A program made the translations under genes and the position numbers. The notes beneath the pieces were generated by a model. It was not told the origin of the DNA. It ran no database searches and saw only the letters and a program-made list of their open reading frames with translations. Shown piece after piece: positions 10,701-22,100 of a stretch of 64,000 bases of DNA; the stretch's first letter is position 1, and the number at the start of each line of letters is the position of its first letter. Source of the DNA: Pleodorina starrii (lineage: Eukaryota; Chlorophyta; Chlorophyceae; Chlamydomonadales; Volvocaceae); assembly GCA_030267565.1 (NCBI GenBank), contig BRXU01000014.1:1400001-1464000 (forward strand), given 5' to 3'.

Positions 10701-12756
10701 CCGGACTCGCTCTCCCTTGCCCCGTCTCGCCGCGTCTGTGTGTATTGCCGTGTGGTTGCACATCACCACTACCACCACACGCACTACCACCACTACCACC
10801 ACCGCCACGCACCACCGCCACGCACCACCGCCACGCACCACCGCCACGCACCACTGCCACGCACCACCACCACCACCACCACCACCACCACGCCGCGCTC
10901 CCTCCGGCCCCTCTCAGGCACGTTGGACTACATGGCCCCGGAGGTTCTCCGCTGCCCGCCCAAGAACCTGCCCCAGGAGAACAAGAACAATCCCTACCTG
11001 CACTACAACAACTCGGTAGACGCCTGGGCGGTGGGCGTCTTCGCGTACGAGCTGATCGTGGGATTCCCGCCATTTGCGGGTGAGCGGATGGGGGTGGGGG
11101 GGGCGGGTTGAGCTGGGATTCGCGGAGGGGGGGGTGCGGGCGGGCGGGCGGAGAGTGGGGAGTGAGTCGGGATTCCCAACCAGCCAACACCACAAAGGAC
11201 GAAAGGCGTGGCTCGAGATGTCGAGTGCAGCGCGAAGTTGGCCGTTGGCCAGCAGCGGCAGATGATGATGATGATGATGTGTAAAAACGGTTCCTCCCGC
11301 GCAGACGACCCCACCTCCTGCCCCTCCTCACACCCCACCTTTTTTTGTTATTGGCCCCACCTCCTCACCTCCACCCCACCTCCTCACCCCAACCCCCAAC
11401 CCCAAACCCAACAGGCGAGACTCAGCTCGACAGCGTTGACCGCATCATGCACTCGGTTCCGGAGTTCCCCGGCAAGATCTCCGAGTTCGCCAAGGACTTT
11501 ATCTGCCAGTGTTTGCGCAAGCACCCGGGCGACCGCCCCACCGTCATGGAGTTGCTGCACCACCCCTGGATCAGAACATTCCAGGTGCGCACTCCACGCA
11601 CTCCGCACCTCACCTCACGCGGAGAGGGAGCGCCAGCGCCAGCGCGCGGGGTTGGGGTGGGGGTTGGGGTGGGGTGGGGTCAAGAACAATGGGGGAAAAC
11701 CGCAGCGGGACGGAGGCGACGCTGGCAGGCACAGAGCCTGCGGGATGCGGGGTCTGTGGCTTTGTCTGTGGCTCGGGTGGCTGGGTACCGTATCGGGCGG
11801 GAAGAAGGCTTGGGGTTGGGGCAGCTTGGCTGGCTTGGGCGGGTCGGCGGGCGAGGATTGCGGGCGAGGATGGCGAGGATGGCGGGCGGGGGTGGCCCAA
11901 CAAGCCATTGCACTACGGGATCTATTCCCCGCCTGCTTTTTGATCCCCTCACCCGCCGGGTCAGCCCCTCCTTCTTCCGTTTCTTTACCGTTCACGGGCT
12001 CCGGCCTTTACGTGGATAACCCCCCCCCACTCTCTTCCCCTGCTCTCCCCCGCTCGCCCCCCGCAGCGGCGCACCTCTATGCGCATCACCACCACGCCGC
12101 GGCGGCGCAGCAGCGTCACGTACAACGCCGGCGCGCTCGGCCAGGCCTCGGGCCACATGCCGCAGCAGCAGGAGTCCTACACGCCACAGCAGGAGGCAGC
12201 GGCGGCGGAGGGCGGCGGCGGCGGGTCCATGGAGACGGAGGCGGAGACGGACATCAACGAAATGACGCCCGAGCAGATTGAGCAGATGATCGTCAAGCTG
12301 CAGGTAAGGGGGCAGGGGCGCGTGTGTGCGTGCGTGCGTGCGTAGGTATTCGTGTATTGTGGGGGGAAGGGCGGAGGGCAAATAGAAAAAGGTACTGCAG
12401 CGGAGGGACGTGTTTGTGTGTGTGTGTGTGTATGTGTGGGGTAGTACCGCAGTCTGGGAGCCCACCGTAATGGACCGGATATGACGGTGGTGAGGGAAGG
12501 GATGGGGGGTTAGGGGGATGCGGTTAGGGGGATCTCCCCTCTCCCCGCCACGCCCCGCCCGGCTTGCCTGTCTCGGTGCGGGGCGCACTACCGGTACGGG
12601 ATGTGTGGTGGTGTATCGCGGCGGCTGCAGGTGGCCAAGGCGCAGGCTCTGGCCAAGGGCGAGCCAGCCCGGCCCAGCAACGGCGACCTGCTGCTGGCCG
12701 GAGGACACCATCACCACCATCACCACCACCAGGCAGTGCACCCGCTGCAGATATGA
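7746..12756 (+). CDS. Aurora-like Ser/Thr protein kinase, resembling Chlamydomonas CALK
   Basis: Nine exons: tentative 7746-7874, then 7988-9280, 9466-9618, 9997-10163, 10388-10494, 10918-11079, 11415-11584, 12067-12303, 12631-12756. All joins from 9280 on keep phase. A long disordered Ser/Pro/Gln/His-rich N-terminus precedes the kinase domain. Landmarks are the glycine loop MYTGYASTVY, ALKVY (ATP lysine), HRDIKPEN, ADFGLA, GTLDYMAPE and DAWAVGVFAYEL. The activation segment carries an insertion after APEVL (RCPPKNLPQENKNNPYLHYN). The tail holds RRTSMRITTTPRRRSS and an eight-His run near the stop. Domain layout and the predicted size of about 800 residues fit CALK, a regulator of flagellar shortening; that identification is from memory of the family. 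The start is uncertain: coding bias extends left of the first internal ATG (about 8201), so an upstream exon is required. Confidence 0.85.
9419..9450. repeat. Dispersed intronic repeat, family 3, inverted copy in kinase intron
   Basis: Reads TATATGATGGAGCACATCAC followed by TCCCTGATCC, the reverse complement of the HisRS intron copies. It ends about 15 nt before the acceptor at 9465. Because the kinase lies on the opposite strand from HisRS, the orientation relative to transcription is the same. Confidence 0.85.
10764..10891. repeat. CAC/CGCCACGCAC minisatellite in kinase intron
   Basis: Irregular ACTACCACC units pass into five units of about 14 bp (ACCGCCACGCACC) and then a CAC trinucleotide run, ending about 25 nt before the acceptor at 10917. 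Confidence 0.85.
11985..12022. repeat. Dispersed intronic repeat, family 1, inverted copy in kinase intron
   Basis: Contains ACCGTTCACGGGCTCCGGCC followed by TTTACGTGGATAACC, the reverse complement of the HisRS copies and about 45 nt upstream of the acceptor at 12066. Same orientation relative to transcription as in HisRS. Confidence 0.9.
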
Positions 12757-14631
12757 GGCCATCGCGGGGACCCCGAGCGGTGAGGGAACGGTGAGGGCAC
12801 GCGGCCGAGGAGGGGCTGCGTGGAGGATGGGCGGGGAGGGGGCGGGGAGGGCGAGGAGGGTGAGGGCAAGCGGCGAGGAGGGGGTGGTGCGGCGAGCGAG
12901 CGAGCGTGCGGAATGTCCCCAGGCGGCGGCGCCGGGCACATGGTCCCCCAGCAGGCGGCGGCGCGGCGGGGGGGGCGGGGGCTGTACGTCCAGGTCTCTA
13001 GCGAAGGGCCGTGCGTATGTGGACGTGTTGTGTGTGTGTGAATAGGTCTTGATGGTTTGGTTTGGAGCCCTGGCGCGGCACGTCGGAGGCGACTTGTGCG
13101 TGTGTGTGCGCGCGTCCAGTGCTAGGCGGCGACGAGTTGACGCCGCCGCACGTTTGGGGCCCCGGGTGCGGGTGCGGGCGCGGGGAGCCTGACCCCTCTC
13201 CCTCTGCCGCGCTCACACCGCCACAGAGCCATCCGCCGGTACACCCTCCGGCCGCCGGGTCTGGTCTCGTGCGTGTGCGTGGAAGCCATGGATGGGTGCG
13301 CGCACCCGTCAAATTGAAATCGGCCCAAGAAACTTCCAGCCCCCTTTTGAAAACCTAATGCGCCAGCTGTGTCTTTTTTTGACGGACGTCCAAAGGATTG
13401 TGCCTTTGGATTTGGTTGTGTTTTCGTCTGGGAGCTGAGACTGCTGCAAGAAGAGCATCATCAAGGGCAGCGTGTGGGGATGACGACGATGACGACGATT
13501 ACGGCGGCGGATTGGGGCCCCGCGTGACAATACGTGTGTGTGTATGGCGTGGGCGGTTTGCGCGCATCGCGTCTCCGCCCATCGGTGGATGCGCCCGGGG
13601 GGAGAGCGGGGGAGGGGAGCTGCGTTGGCGGTCGGGGGTGGGGGGGCGAAGGCGGCGGCGACTGCAGGACGGCGCGCAAACGCGGACATGCACGGCGGAG
13701 GAGCGTCACGTCACGGCATTCGCAACGCTGCAGTCCGCGTGTGAATGTGGCTGTGTGTGTTTTACTGCTCCGCCCGCGGCCGGTTGTGTGCCCCCCGCGC
13801 TCCCCGCCCCCCCCCGCCCACCCATCAGACGCCTCGCGTGTCGTCGTCCGTTGTCCTCCTCCCGTTTTGGGGGGGGGGGCGCCTCGCGGGGTCCGGGGTG
13901 TCTTCCGCGGCTTCTGGGCTCAGCATACCCACACACCCAAAAGCCGCAATACGGTATCCAATAAGCGCATACATGTTTTATAAGGCCGGGAATATCAGCA
14001 GGAGGCGTGCAGGGTCTCGAGCTGGTCACGCATAGGCCCCATGTACCGGCCCCGCCGTTCGGGGGTTCCGGGGGCGGGGTAGCGCATACGCTGCCGCGCG
14101 TCCGCCTGGCAAGAGGGCGCGGGCCAACCTTTCAACAGCAATACGTTGGCAGGAGGATTCTGTCTGTGCATACGATACGATGGATGGACGCGGTGGGGAC
14201 GTTGGTGTGTTTTCTGTTGTGTGACGGCTTCTGTTGTGTGCGGCGTGCGGCCATGCTCTGATGGTTTTTGTTCATACGTGGGGCGCTCGGGCACTGCTCG
14301 GAGTCGCGCCGGTGACCCCGAGATGGGGTTTCCGGCCCTCCGGCCCCCCCCCCAGAACCACCATTGCGTTTGTGCGCGGGTTTTCTGTGCGTTTGTGATC
14401 ATAGGGCAGGGCAGGGCAGATGACGAGGGCTGGTTTGATGGCAATCGACTGCTGTACGGCAGAAAGAAACGAGCGCATGTGTGAGAATACGGCACTGACG
14501 AGTGCGGACCCATCGTGTCCCTGATTGTTTGATTCTGCCGTTTCGATTAGGTGCTGATGCTGACTTGTGTGCGATTCGACGCGTTTGGACATTGCCAGTC
14601 GACCCTTAAGTTGTTTGAGGACTCCCTGTAA
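12757..14631. other. 3' flank of the kinase and 5' flank of the plastid-protein gene
   Basis: About 1.9 kb with no supportable exon. The left part (12757-13900) is very GC-rich with GT-rich stretches and is probably the kinase 3' UTR. The right part (13930-14630) has lower GC and presumably contains the promoter of the next gene. Open frames here lack splice or domain support. Confidence 0.55.
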
Positions 14632-17600
14632 ATGTCACCCCAACAAGCGCTGACGCATCGACGAGCCACACGGGATGCTGCGTTAGTTTGTAGGGCGGGC
14701 GGAGAGACTAAAATAAAGCCTATAACTGGTGTCAGCTGGCCCTGTGCAATTTTGTCCAGACGATGCCTCCTCGCCGGGACTACCGGCATGCTTGCAGCAC
14801 CGTTTCTTCGGACACCAACCGCTTCCGCAGCGGACCTTCAGGACTACCTAAGCCGTGTCTTTCCGCAAGCCCCGGAGCCGATTCTGTTTCCTCGGAAAAA
14901 CCTCGCGCAGCCGTTCGCAGTGTTGCTGATGCGGTCAGCTTATGAAACGGTGGACGATCTTGACTTCATTCCCATGGTAAAATTATCTTTTGAAATGGGT
15001 TCCGCAAGGGTTTCCAACTGGTGGTTGGGATGTTTGTGGTTGGTAATCAGCAGATAATTCATGCGTACGGCTGAACCGTCGACAACGCGCATTCCACTTC
15101 AACATGCCTCTCCCTCTGATCAATCCCCAGCTAATCAGGTGTACCCCGCCTGCAGAACGACTTCCAGAAGGCGTTCTGGAAGCTGCGCGCGAGCGAGCAG
15201 GAGGCGTACAACCTGCAGTACTCCCCCCTCAAGCCACGCATCGTGAGTGCCGGGCCGCCTGCCGCGCGCCCGTGCCGCGGGCGTCCTCTTCTCCCCGTCC
15301 TGCCCAAACTGAGCCTCTTTCTCCCACATACCATCTAAAAGGAACTCCAAAAGCTCGACGCCCTGAAGACCTCTGGCGACCCCAAACCCTCTGAACCCCT
15401 GCCCGCTGCCCCGCGCGCGGGCCCCCGGCGCGAAGCTCATCCACCATACCCCCCAATGCAAGAACCGGCAGTTCAGCTGGTCATGGTTCGCCTCGATTCC
15501 TGTTTCTTCGTTGTTGGTCAACTCTTCATTCCCCGTGCCGTGCTGCGCTGTGCTGTGCCGTGCTGTGCTGTGCCCCGCGGTCAACAGGGCGACGTCACGG
15601 ATTCGCTGTACTTTGACTTCATTTCCTACTCGTAAGCGAAATGCTCGGAAGGGAGCGACGGTTCGGGGGAGGTCAGGGGGATACAAAAAGAAGGCACCGC
15701 AGCGAAGGGACTGGGGTCAGGGGGGGTCAGGGGCAGGTGAAACCGCCGCGGTGGGTCGGAGGTCGCGTTCTCTCCGCGGGTCTCCGCGAGTTCGCGGCTC
15801 CCGTAGCTCTTAGCAGGTATACAGGGAGATGACTGACATCTGCCAAAGCGAGCGGCGGCGGGGGGCAGCCAGCTTGGGCGGGGGGCGGGGCGCGGGGGCC
15901 AGAGAAGGGGGGCAGGGTGGAACGGAGGAGGCTCGAGGGCTCCGTCCTCCGCGCGGGGGCGCCTTGCCGAACCTGCCATTCGCAGAGGCACCACCACCCT
16001 GCCCCCCATGACGTACAATATCGTGGCTGGGTATGTTGCCGCGTCCCCCAGCCTCTTCCTATATGCACACACACGCACACGCACACGCACGCGCACACAG
16101 ACACACACCTATTCCCTTAACCCGCCGCCTCCCTCGTCCCTCCCCCCTCGCCTCGCCCCGCCTTGCAGGCAGTTCTCGACAATCTCCTCGCAGATGCCGC
16201 AGGGGCAGCAGGTCTTCAAGGTGTGTGTGCGTGTGTGTATATGTGTGCGGGGGAAACCCGGGAACCCCGCTCTGTCCCCTCTCCTGCCCCCGGCCCCCTT
16301 CCCTACCCTTTCCCCCGGCCCCCCGCCCCGCCCACCCCTCCCCCCGGCCTACCCGTGGATAACCTCCACCCTCCCAGGAGTACTGCGAGGACTGTCCCGA
16401 CCTGTACCGCATCGTACGGCGGGACGCGGCCCTGGCCGATAACGCCCTGCTGCCCGCCGCGTTCTTCACCCGAACCGGTGACAAGATCTATGCGGGGCTG
16501 AGAAACGGATTCCGGGTGGGAGCGGGGAGGGTTATGCGTGTGGGGGATGTGGGGTGTGGTGGGGGGGGGGAGAAGGGGGATGAGGAGTACCGTGTCATAG
16601 AAGAGGGGGACGAGGGGTACCGCAGCTGAAGGGGGGCGGAACCTAAGAGGGGGTTGAGACCTGAGAGCATGCAGCGACGCGGAGGGCCGCCGGGGTTTGT
16701 TTCTCCACTTTCGTGTGGCGTTGAGGGAGTTGGCGTTGGGGGAAGTCAGCGCGAGGTGAGTCAGGGCTGCACCCGCGCGCCGCCTCCAGCCTCCAGCAAC
16801 CCAATTGGGTCCGCGGCCCAATGCTCCTCCCTTGTCCCTTCCCTCCTCCTCCTCCTCCTCCCTTTTCGCTTCCTCCTACGTCTGCCTGGGTCCTGGGTCA
16901 GCTGGGTCCGTTCCCAAAACGTCGTCGCCTCCGTCCCTCCGCTGCAGTGCCTTCTGTACTTTTTCTTCTTCCCCCTCCACCTCCATTTCCTTTTGCTCCT
17001 CCTCCTCCTCCGCGTCTTGGGGCTCCACCCACCCCACCCCCACCCCACCCCACCCCACCTCGCACAGGATTTCCAATTCGGCGGACCGCCGCCGCTGCCC
17101 GCCGGCGCCTCCCTTGCGGCGCTGACGACTGCCGTACAGAACTTGCTTGACGTCATGGTCAACAACGGTTACGCGCTCAAGGTAGTTTGAGGGGTGGTTG
17201 GTTGGTTGGTTTGGGTGGGTGGGTTGCCGTGCACGGTGCGTCAGCGTTTTGCACTGTTGGGGGGGGGCGGAGGTGGTTTTACCTAGACTGTACTTGGTCG
17301 TCGCAGAGGTGAGGAGGATCAAAGAGGACATCGGCGCCTCCAGTCCTTCGTCCCGCAGCGTCGACAAATGCCAGGGCCGTCAACACACTGTGCCGTACAC
17401 CTTCCCCTCTGACCTTGTTTCCGTACAGGCCGAAGTGTACGACGTTGACGACGCGGAGCAGTCCTTCAAGGTCAAGATCACGGGGCCCGCCAACCTGTGG
17501 GGTGAGTCGTTCTACGTCCCCCGCCCTCCGTGCTGTCGTACGATGTATCGTACAAAAACAGTATACAAGTACGGCAGGCTCAGACAAGCAGTACCGTACA

Positions 17601-17889
17601 CAGGCTGCAAGGCATACACACACACCCCTTTGCTCTTGCTCTGTGGCCTCACGGGAATTAATAACACATACCCTTACACACACGCCCAACCGCCCCAACC
17701 ACCCTAACTTCCCAACCGCCCCAACAACCTCCAGGCCTCACCAACCTCAACTTCCGGCGCTCCCTTGTGCTCAACGCCTACGACTGCATGGCTGTGGATG
17801 CACTGCTGCGGGCCAGTGGCCGCTCCGCCTCCTTCGAGCTGAGCACCAGTCCCTCGGGGGTGGATGTGCAGTGGGTGCTGAGGGGGTGA
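14632..17889 (+). CDS. Predicted thylakoid-lumen protein with Tat-type signal, function unknown
   Basis: Eight exons: 14632-14976, 15156-15242, 15588-15631, 16169-16220, 16378-16515, 17068-17181, 17429-17501, 17735-17889. All are in phase, giving 335 residues. An in-frame TAA directly precedes the ATG. The first 45 or so residues look like a stromal transit peptide (HRRATRDAALVCRAGG). Then follow a twin-arginine hydrophobic signal (SRRCLLAGTTGMLAAPFL) and an Ala-type cleavage site (TASA/ADLQDYL). The mature part includes NDFQKAFWKLRASEQEAYNL, GDVTDSLYFDFISYSQFSTI, a segment ending TGDKIYAGLRNGFR, and VYDVDDAEQSFKVKITGPAN. It resembles a conserved but unnamed plastid/cyanobacterial family as I remember it. 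Lumen location is inferred from the bipartite signal. No catalytic motif is evident. Confidence 0.8.
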
Positions 17890-18349
17890 GGGCGTTACGG
17901 GGGTTGATATGGACATCTCACACCTGTCTATCTGAGGCCGCATGCGGTACTTCCGTACAGTCGTACTGCAGGACTGTCGTATTTGCGGTACTGCAGTAGC
18001 GCGCTCGACAACCCCCCCATCCCCATCCCCACCACCACCTCGGGTCTTCCCAAGAGTCCGCAGGAGGCGGCCCGTGGGAGCAGTTGTGTGGACAGGGCTG
18101 GGCGGGGGATGGGTGGGGTGGCCGGGGGCGCGCAGGCGATGTAGAAGTTGGGTCCGTGGGCATTGGCTGGGGAGTGTATTAAAGGAGAGACCGCGGCGGA
18201 GGAATGTGGGGCGACGTCCTTCCGCTGGCTGGGGGAAGTGGGCAGGAATGACAGGGCGGAACCCAGCGACGTGACGGAGATGAACGGGGGGAGGTTTCAG
18301 GACATGTGGTGGCGGTGGTGGCCGCAGAAGGAGGATTTAAGTTGAATTG

Positions 18350-18431
<82 letters not shown>

Positions 18432-19156
18432 CGAAGGGTCAGAGGAAGGCTGGGGCCGGCGGGCCAGCTGCTTGTGGTGGGTACGGGTAGGTGTAGCGGT
18501 GGTGATGATGGTGGGGGTGGTGGGGGGGGGCGGCCGTGGTGGTGCTGGGTTTTCGGGGTTGCATTGAGCTGCGTTGTGTTATTGTGTGCTGTGGGTTGCA
18601 GGTGGTTGGTGGTTGTTTGTTGGCTATGCCATGTTGGTTGGTCCCGGCGACCCAGCGGAGGCAGGAAGGTGGATATGCGAATTGTGTCCGGTTGCTCTTT
18701 GTTGCATAACGTATTTACAGGAATGTAGCCTTAAGTGGGAGGCGTCCTGCTCGCCGTTATTGCTGTCGCTGCCGCTGATGCAGCACTGTTCGAACTTCCC
18801 ACCGGAGTCGTCCCGTGCCGTAGCGGTGCGTGGGAAGGGACCCGCTGACCGAGAGCGGGTACCCGGTCCTCTTCGCGCCTCTGAGCGGAAGCTGGATTGG
18901 AATGATATGATGCGTCGGTATGCAGAGGAGGTTTGGGGGAGAGGGTGCTGCAGTGCCCCGAGTATCCGGTACGCTTTGGCGCCGAGAGGGACGCTTTCCG
19001 GTTGCAAGTAACGGAATTTTGATGCCGTACTGGTGTGATTTTGAGTGCACACAGCTGTGCAACTGGGCTCTTTACTGCTACATAATAAAACTGTTATCTC
19101 ATGCCCATGATAAGGTTCACGACATGTGTTGAAACGGTCTCAGACTAGCGACAACA
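17890..19156. other. Intergenic stretch between the plastid-protein gene and the CK1-like kinase
   Basis: About 1.3 kb. Contains a short GTAC-rich patch (about 17945-18000), a long CA microsatellite and GGT/GGTGG-rich DNA (18470-18640). The right third has lower GC and includes AATAAA at 19084. No exon is supportable. Confidence 0.55.
18351..18428. repeat. CA dinucleotide microsatellite
   Basis: An uninterrupted run of about 39 CA units, the longest simple repeat in the window, in intergenic DNA. Confidence 0.97.
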
Positions 19157-22100
19157 ATGCCGCTGTTTGGCAAAGGGTTCCGTGTGGGGACAGGCCCTGA
19201 CCAGGATAGATGGCAAATAGTTAAGAAACTTGGCGAAGGCCAGTTTGCAGAGGTGTACGAGGTCAAAGACTGCATGGATGCAGAAAAGCGGGTGCGGGCC
19301 GAGGCAGCAGCTGCCATGCTAGCAATGCCCAGCATATAGTGCCCAGCCCTATGACAGAGTAGTTTGATAGATTGCATTCGTCACCCCGCAGTATGCGCTG
19401 AAAATTGAGCGCCGACGGGATGTGCGGAGCGTCAAGCAGGAGTTCAAGGTAGACTGCACGGCGCAGCAGCTGTGCCGGCTCTAGCGGTCACACCAACGTA
19501 TCGACTGCATGCTGCGGCAAACGGTGATTGTGCAGGTCCTCAAAAAGATACAGGAGAGGGCGCCCAGCCTGGTCTGCACGGTACATGCGTGCGGCACCTT
19601 CGAGGACCGGTTCTTCATGATCATGGAGGTGTGCCGCGTTGGGGAGGTGTGCCTGGCAGGGAAGAAGAGGGGCAGTCCCGACAGCCTCCGAACGTCTGCC
19701 TTATGATCTGTTGTGGCACAGTGGGGCTTGGGTTTTAGCTCTCACCGTCCCGCTCTCCCTCCCCCCGCCCTAGGCCCCCTCCCCACCCCTCCCTCCAAAC
19801 CCTAATTTCCGAACATGGTATGAACCATATCTGTCCCAGGACCCGCCAACCGCATCAGATCCCCACACACCACGTCCCGCCCGCGCCCTTCCCGCTCCCT
19901 CAATCCCCCACCAAACCCTTTCACCCTCCCCACCTCCCCCCACCCCCCAACACACCGCCCCCACCCCACCACCCCACCAAACCTGTGCCCCCTCCTTCCC
20001 CACTCCAAACCCCTTTGCTCTCCTCACCACCCTCACTCCTCGGGAGCCTCTCGCCCGACCCCCATCATACAACCCCACCCCCTACCCCGCCCGGGCTCCG
20101 GTCTATCCGTTGAACTCCCCCCCCACATCACCACACCCCCATCACCACACCCACATCACCACACCCACATCACCACACCCACATCACCACACCCACCCCC
20201 ACCACCCCGGCCTCTGGACACCGTGTGCGTCCAGCTGTTGGGCAACAATGTGGCGGAGGCTCGCAAGGCCGCGGGCGGGCGGTTCGATCTGGCCACCGTG
20301 CGCCGTCTGGCCACCAGCATGCTAGGGGGGCTGGAGGAGGTGCACGCGGCGGGGTTCGTGCACCGGGACGTGAAACCCGCCAACTTTGCGGTGGGACCCG
20401 CCTTCGCCGACCCCCTCACAGGTGGGTGGGTGGGTGTGCGCGTGCGTCTGTGCCTGTGTGAACGTGTGTAGGTGTGTATGTGTCCCGTGGCTGGCTGGCT
20501 GGTTGGGATGGATGGATGGGTGGATGGATGTATGGAAATGGGCGCGACGGGCCCGGCAGGCGCAGTGGGGTGGGCGGGGTTGGGTTGCGGACACGGCCCG
20601 GCTGCTGACCGGGTGCGGTAGTCCAGTCCTGCCCTGTCCAGTCCAGTCTAGGGCACACGGTTCAGGCGCCTGGAAGCAAGGAGGCGGAAACGTCCGCGCC
20701 CTTCCGGCATAACTTTCGGGTAACGCGCAGCGTGCGTGCGCCCGCCCAGCCTTGCCCCGGCCAGTCCGTCCCCGGGTCCCGATTGCCTGACGCCGCCTCC
20801 GCGGCCTCCACCTCCGCGCTCGGCCGCTACCTGCTGCCGCCGCCATGCCCCCCCTCCCTGCCGCCCTGCTTCCCTCCCTCCCTGCTTCCCTCCCTGTCGT
20901 CAGGCATGTGGAAGGTGATTGACTTTGGGCTGGCGCGGCGCTACCTGGACGATGCGGGGGAAGTGCTGCCGGAGCGGACCGACACCTCCTTCAGGTGGGG
21001 GGGGGGGCAGGGGGCCGGAGGAGGGGCTGGGGGGGCGCGAGTGTGGACAGGGCTTGCCGCTGGCGGGATCCCGACACGCCCCCCTTCCCGGAGGGAGGCC
21101 CGCTGGCAGGAGGACCGTCGTCTCCGTCGCCCTCCGCTGGAGTATCTTCTTTGTTGCCCACCGCTCCTCTCCCGCCCTGCCCTCCACCCCCTCCCCCCAG
21201 GGGCTCCACCACGTACGCCTCGGTTCACGCCCACGCGGAGCAGGACCTGGGGCGGAGGGACGACCTGTGGTCCTGGCTCTACTGCACAATTGAACTGCTG
21301 GAGGGTGGGTGGGTGCGGTGGGGCGGTGGGTGGGTGCGTTGGGTGGGTGGGCGGGTGGGGGAGTGGGTGGGTGGGTGGGTGGTCACAGCAGGTGCGGTGA
21401 CGGGCGATGGGGTGCGGAGCCAAGTGGGCGCGGGGACCGACGCAGGTGCCGCTGTTTTCCGTTCTACCCGCGCTTCCCCAGTCAGTCAGCCTCTGCCTAC
21501 ATGCCCACTCGGACTGTCTCCTAAGTCCCGAACCAGAGCGCGCCGCTGACACGCATGCGTGCGCGCCACCACACACACGCACACGCGCACTCAAAAGCAT
21601 ACATACCGGACACACATATATACACACACACGCGCGCTCTCTCAAACATGCAAAACACACTTCAACACATACAGGCACACTGCCCTGGCGCACCGACCTC
21701 AACAAGGACCCCGACAGCCGCGACGGCGTCCTGCGCATGAAGCAGGCCTGCATAGCAGACCCGTCGCGCTACCTTCGGTCCGGCGGCGGCGGCCCCGGCG
21801 GCCCCGGCGGCGGCGGCCCCCACCACCCGCTGCTGCAGCCGCTGCTTCTGGGCCCCGTGCAGCAGCTCTCAAACTACATCGCCTCATTGGGGTTCGCCGA
21901 CGCACCCGATTACGGACTGATGTACGCCTGTCTGGCGCAGCTGCCGGACGATGTGGGGGGCCTTATGCCGGGGCTGGGGCCCGGCTCCCTGGCGGCGGCG
22001 GCGGGGATGGCGCCCGGCATGTGGGGGTTGGGGGGCCCGGAGGCGCAGTACAGTCAGCAGCACCAACAGGCGGCAGCAGCGGCGGCGGCGGCGGCACAGA

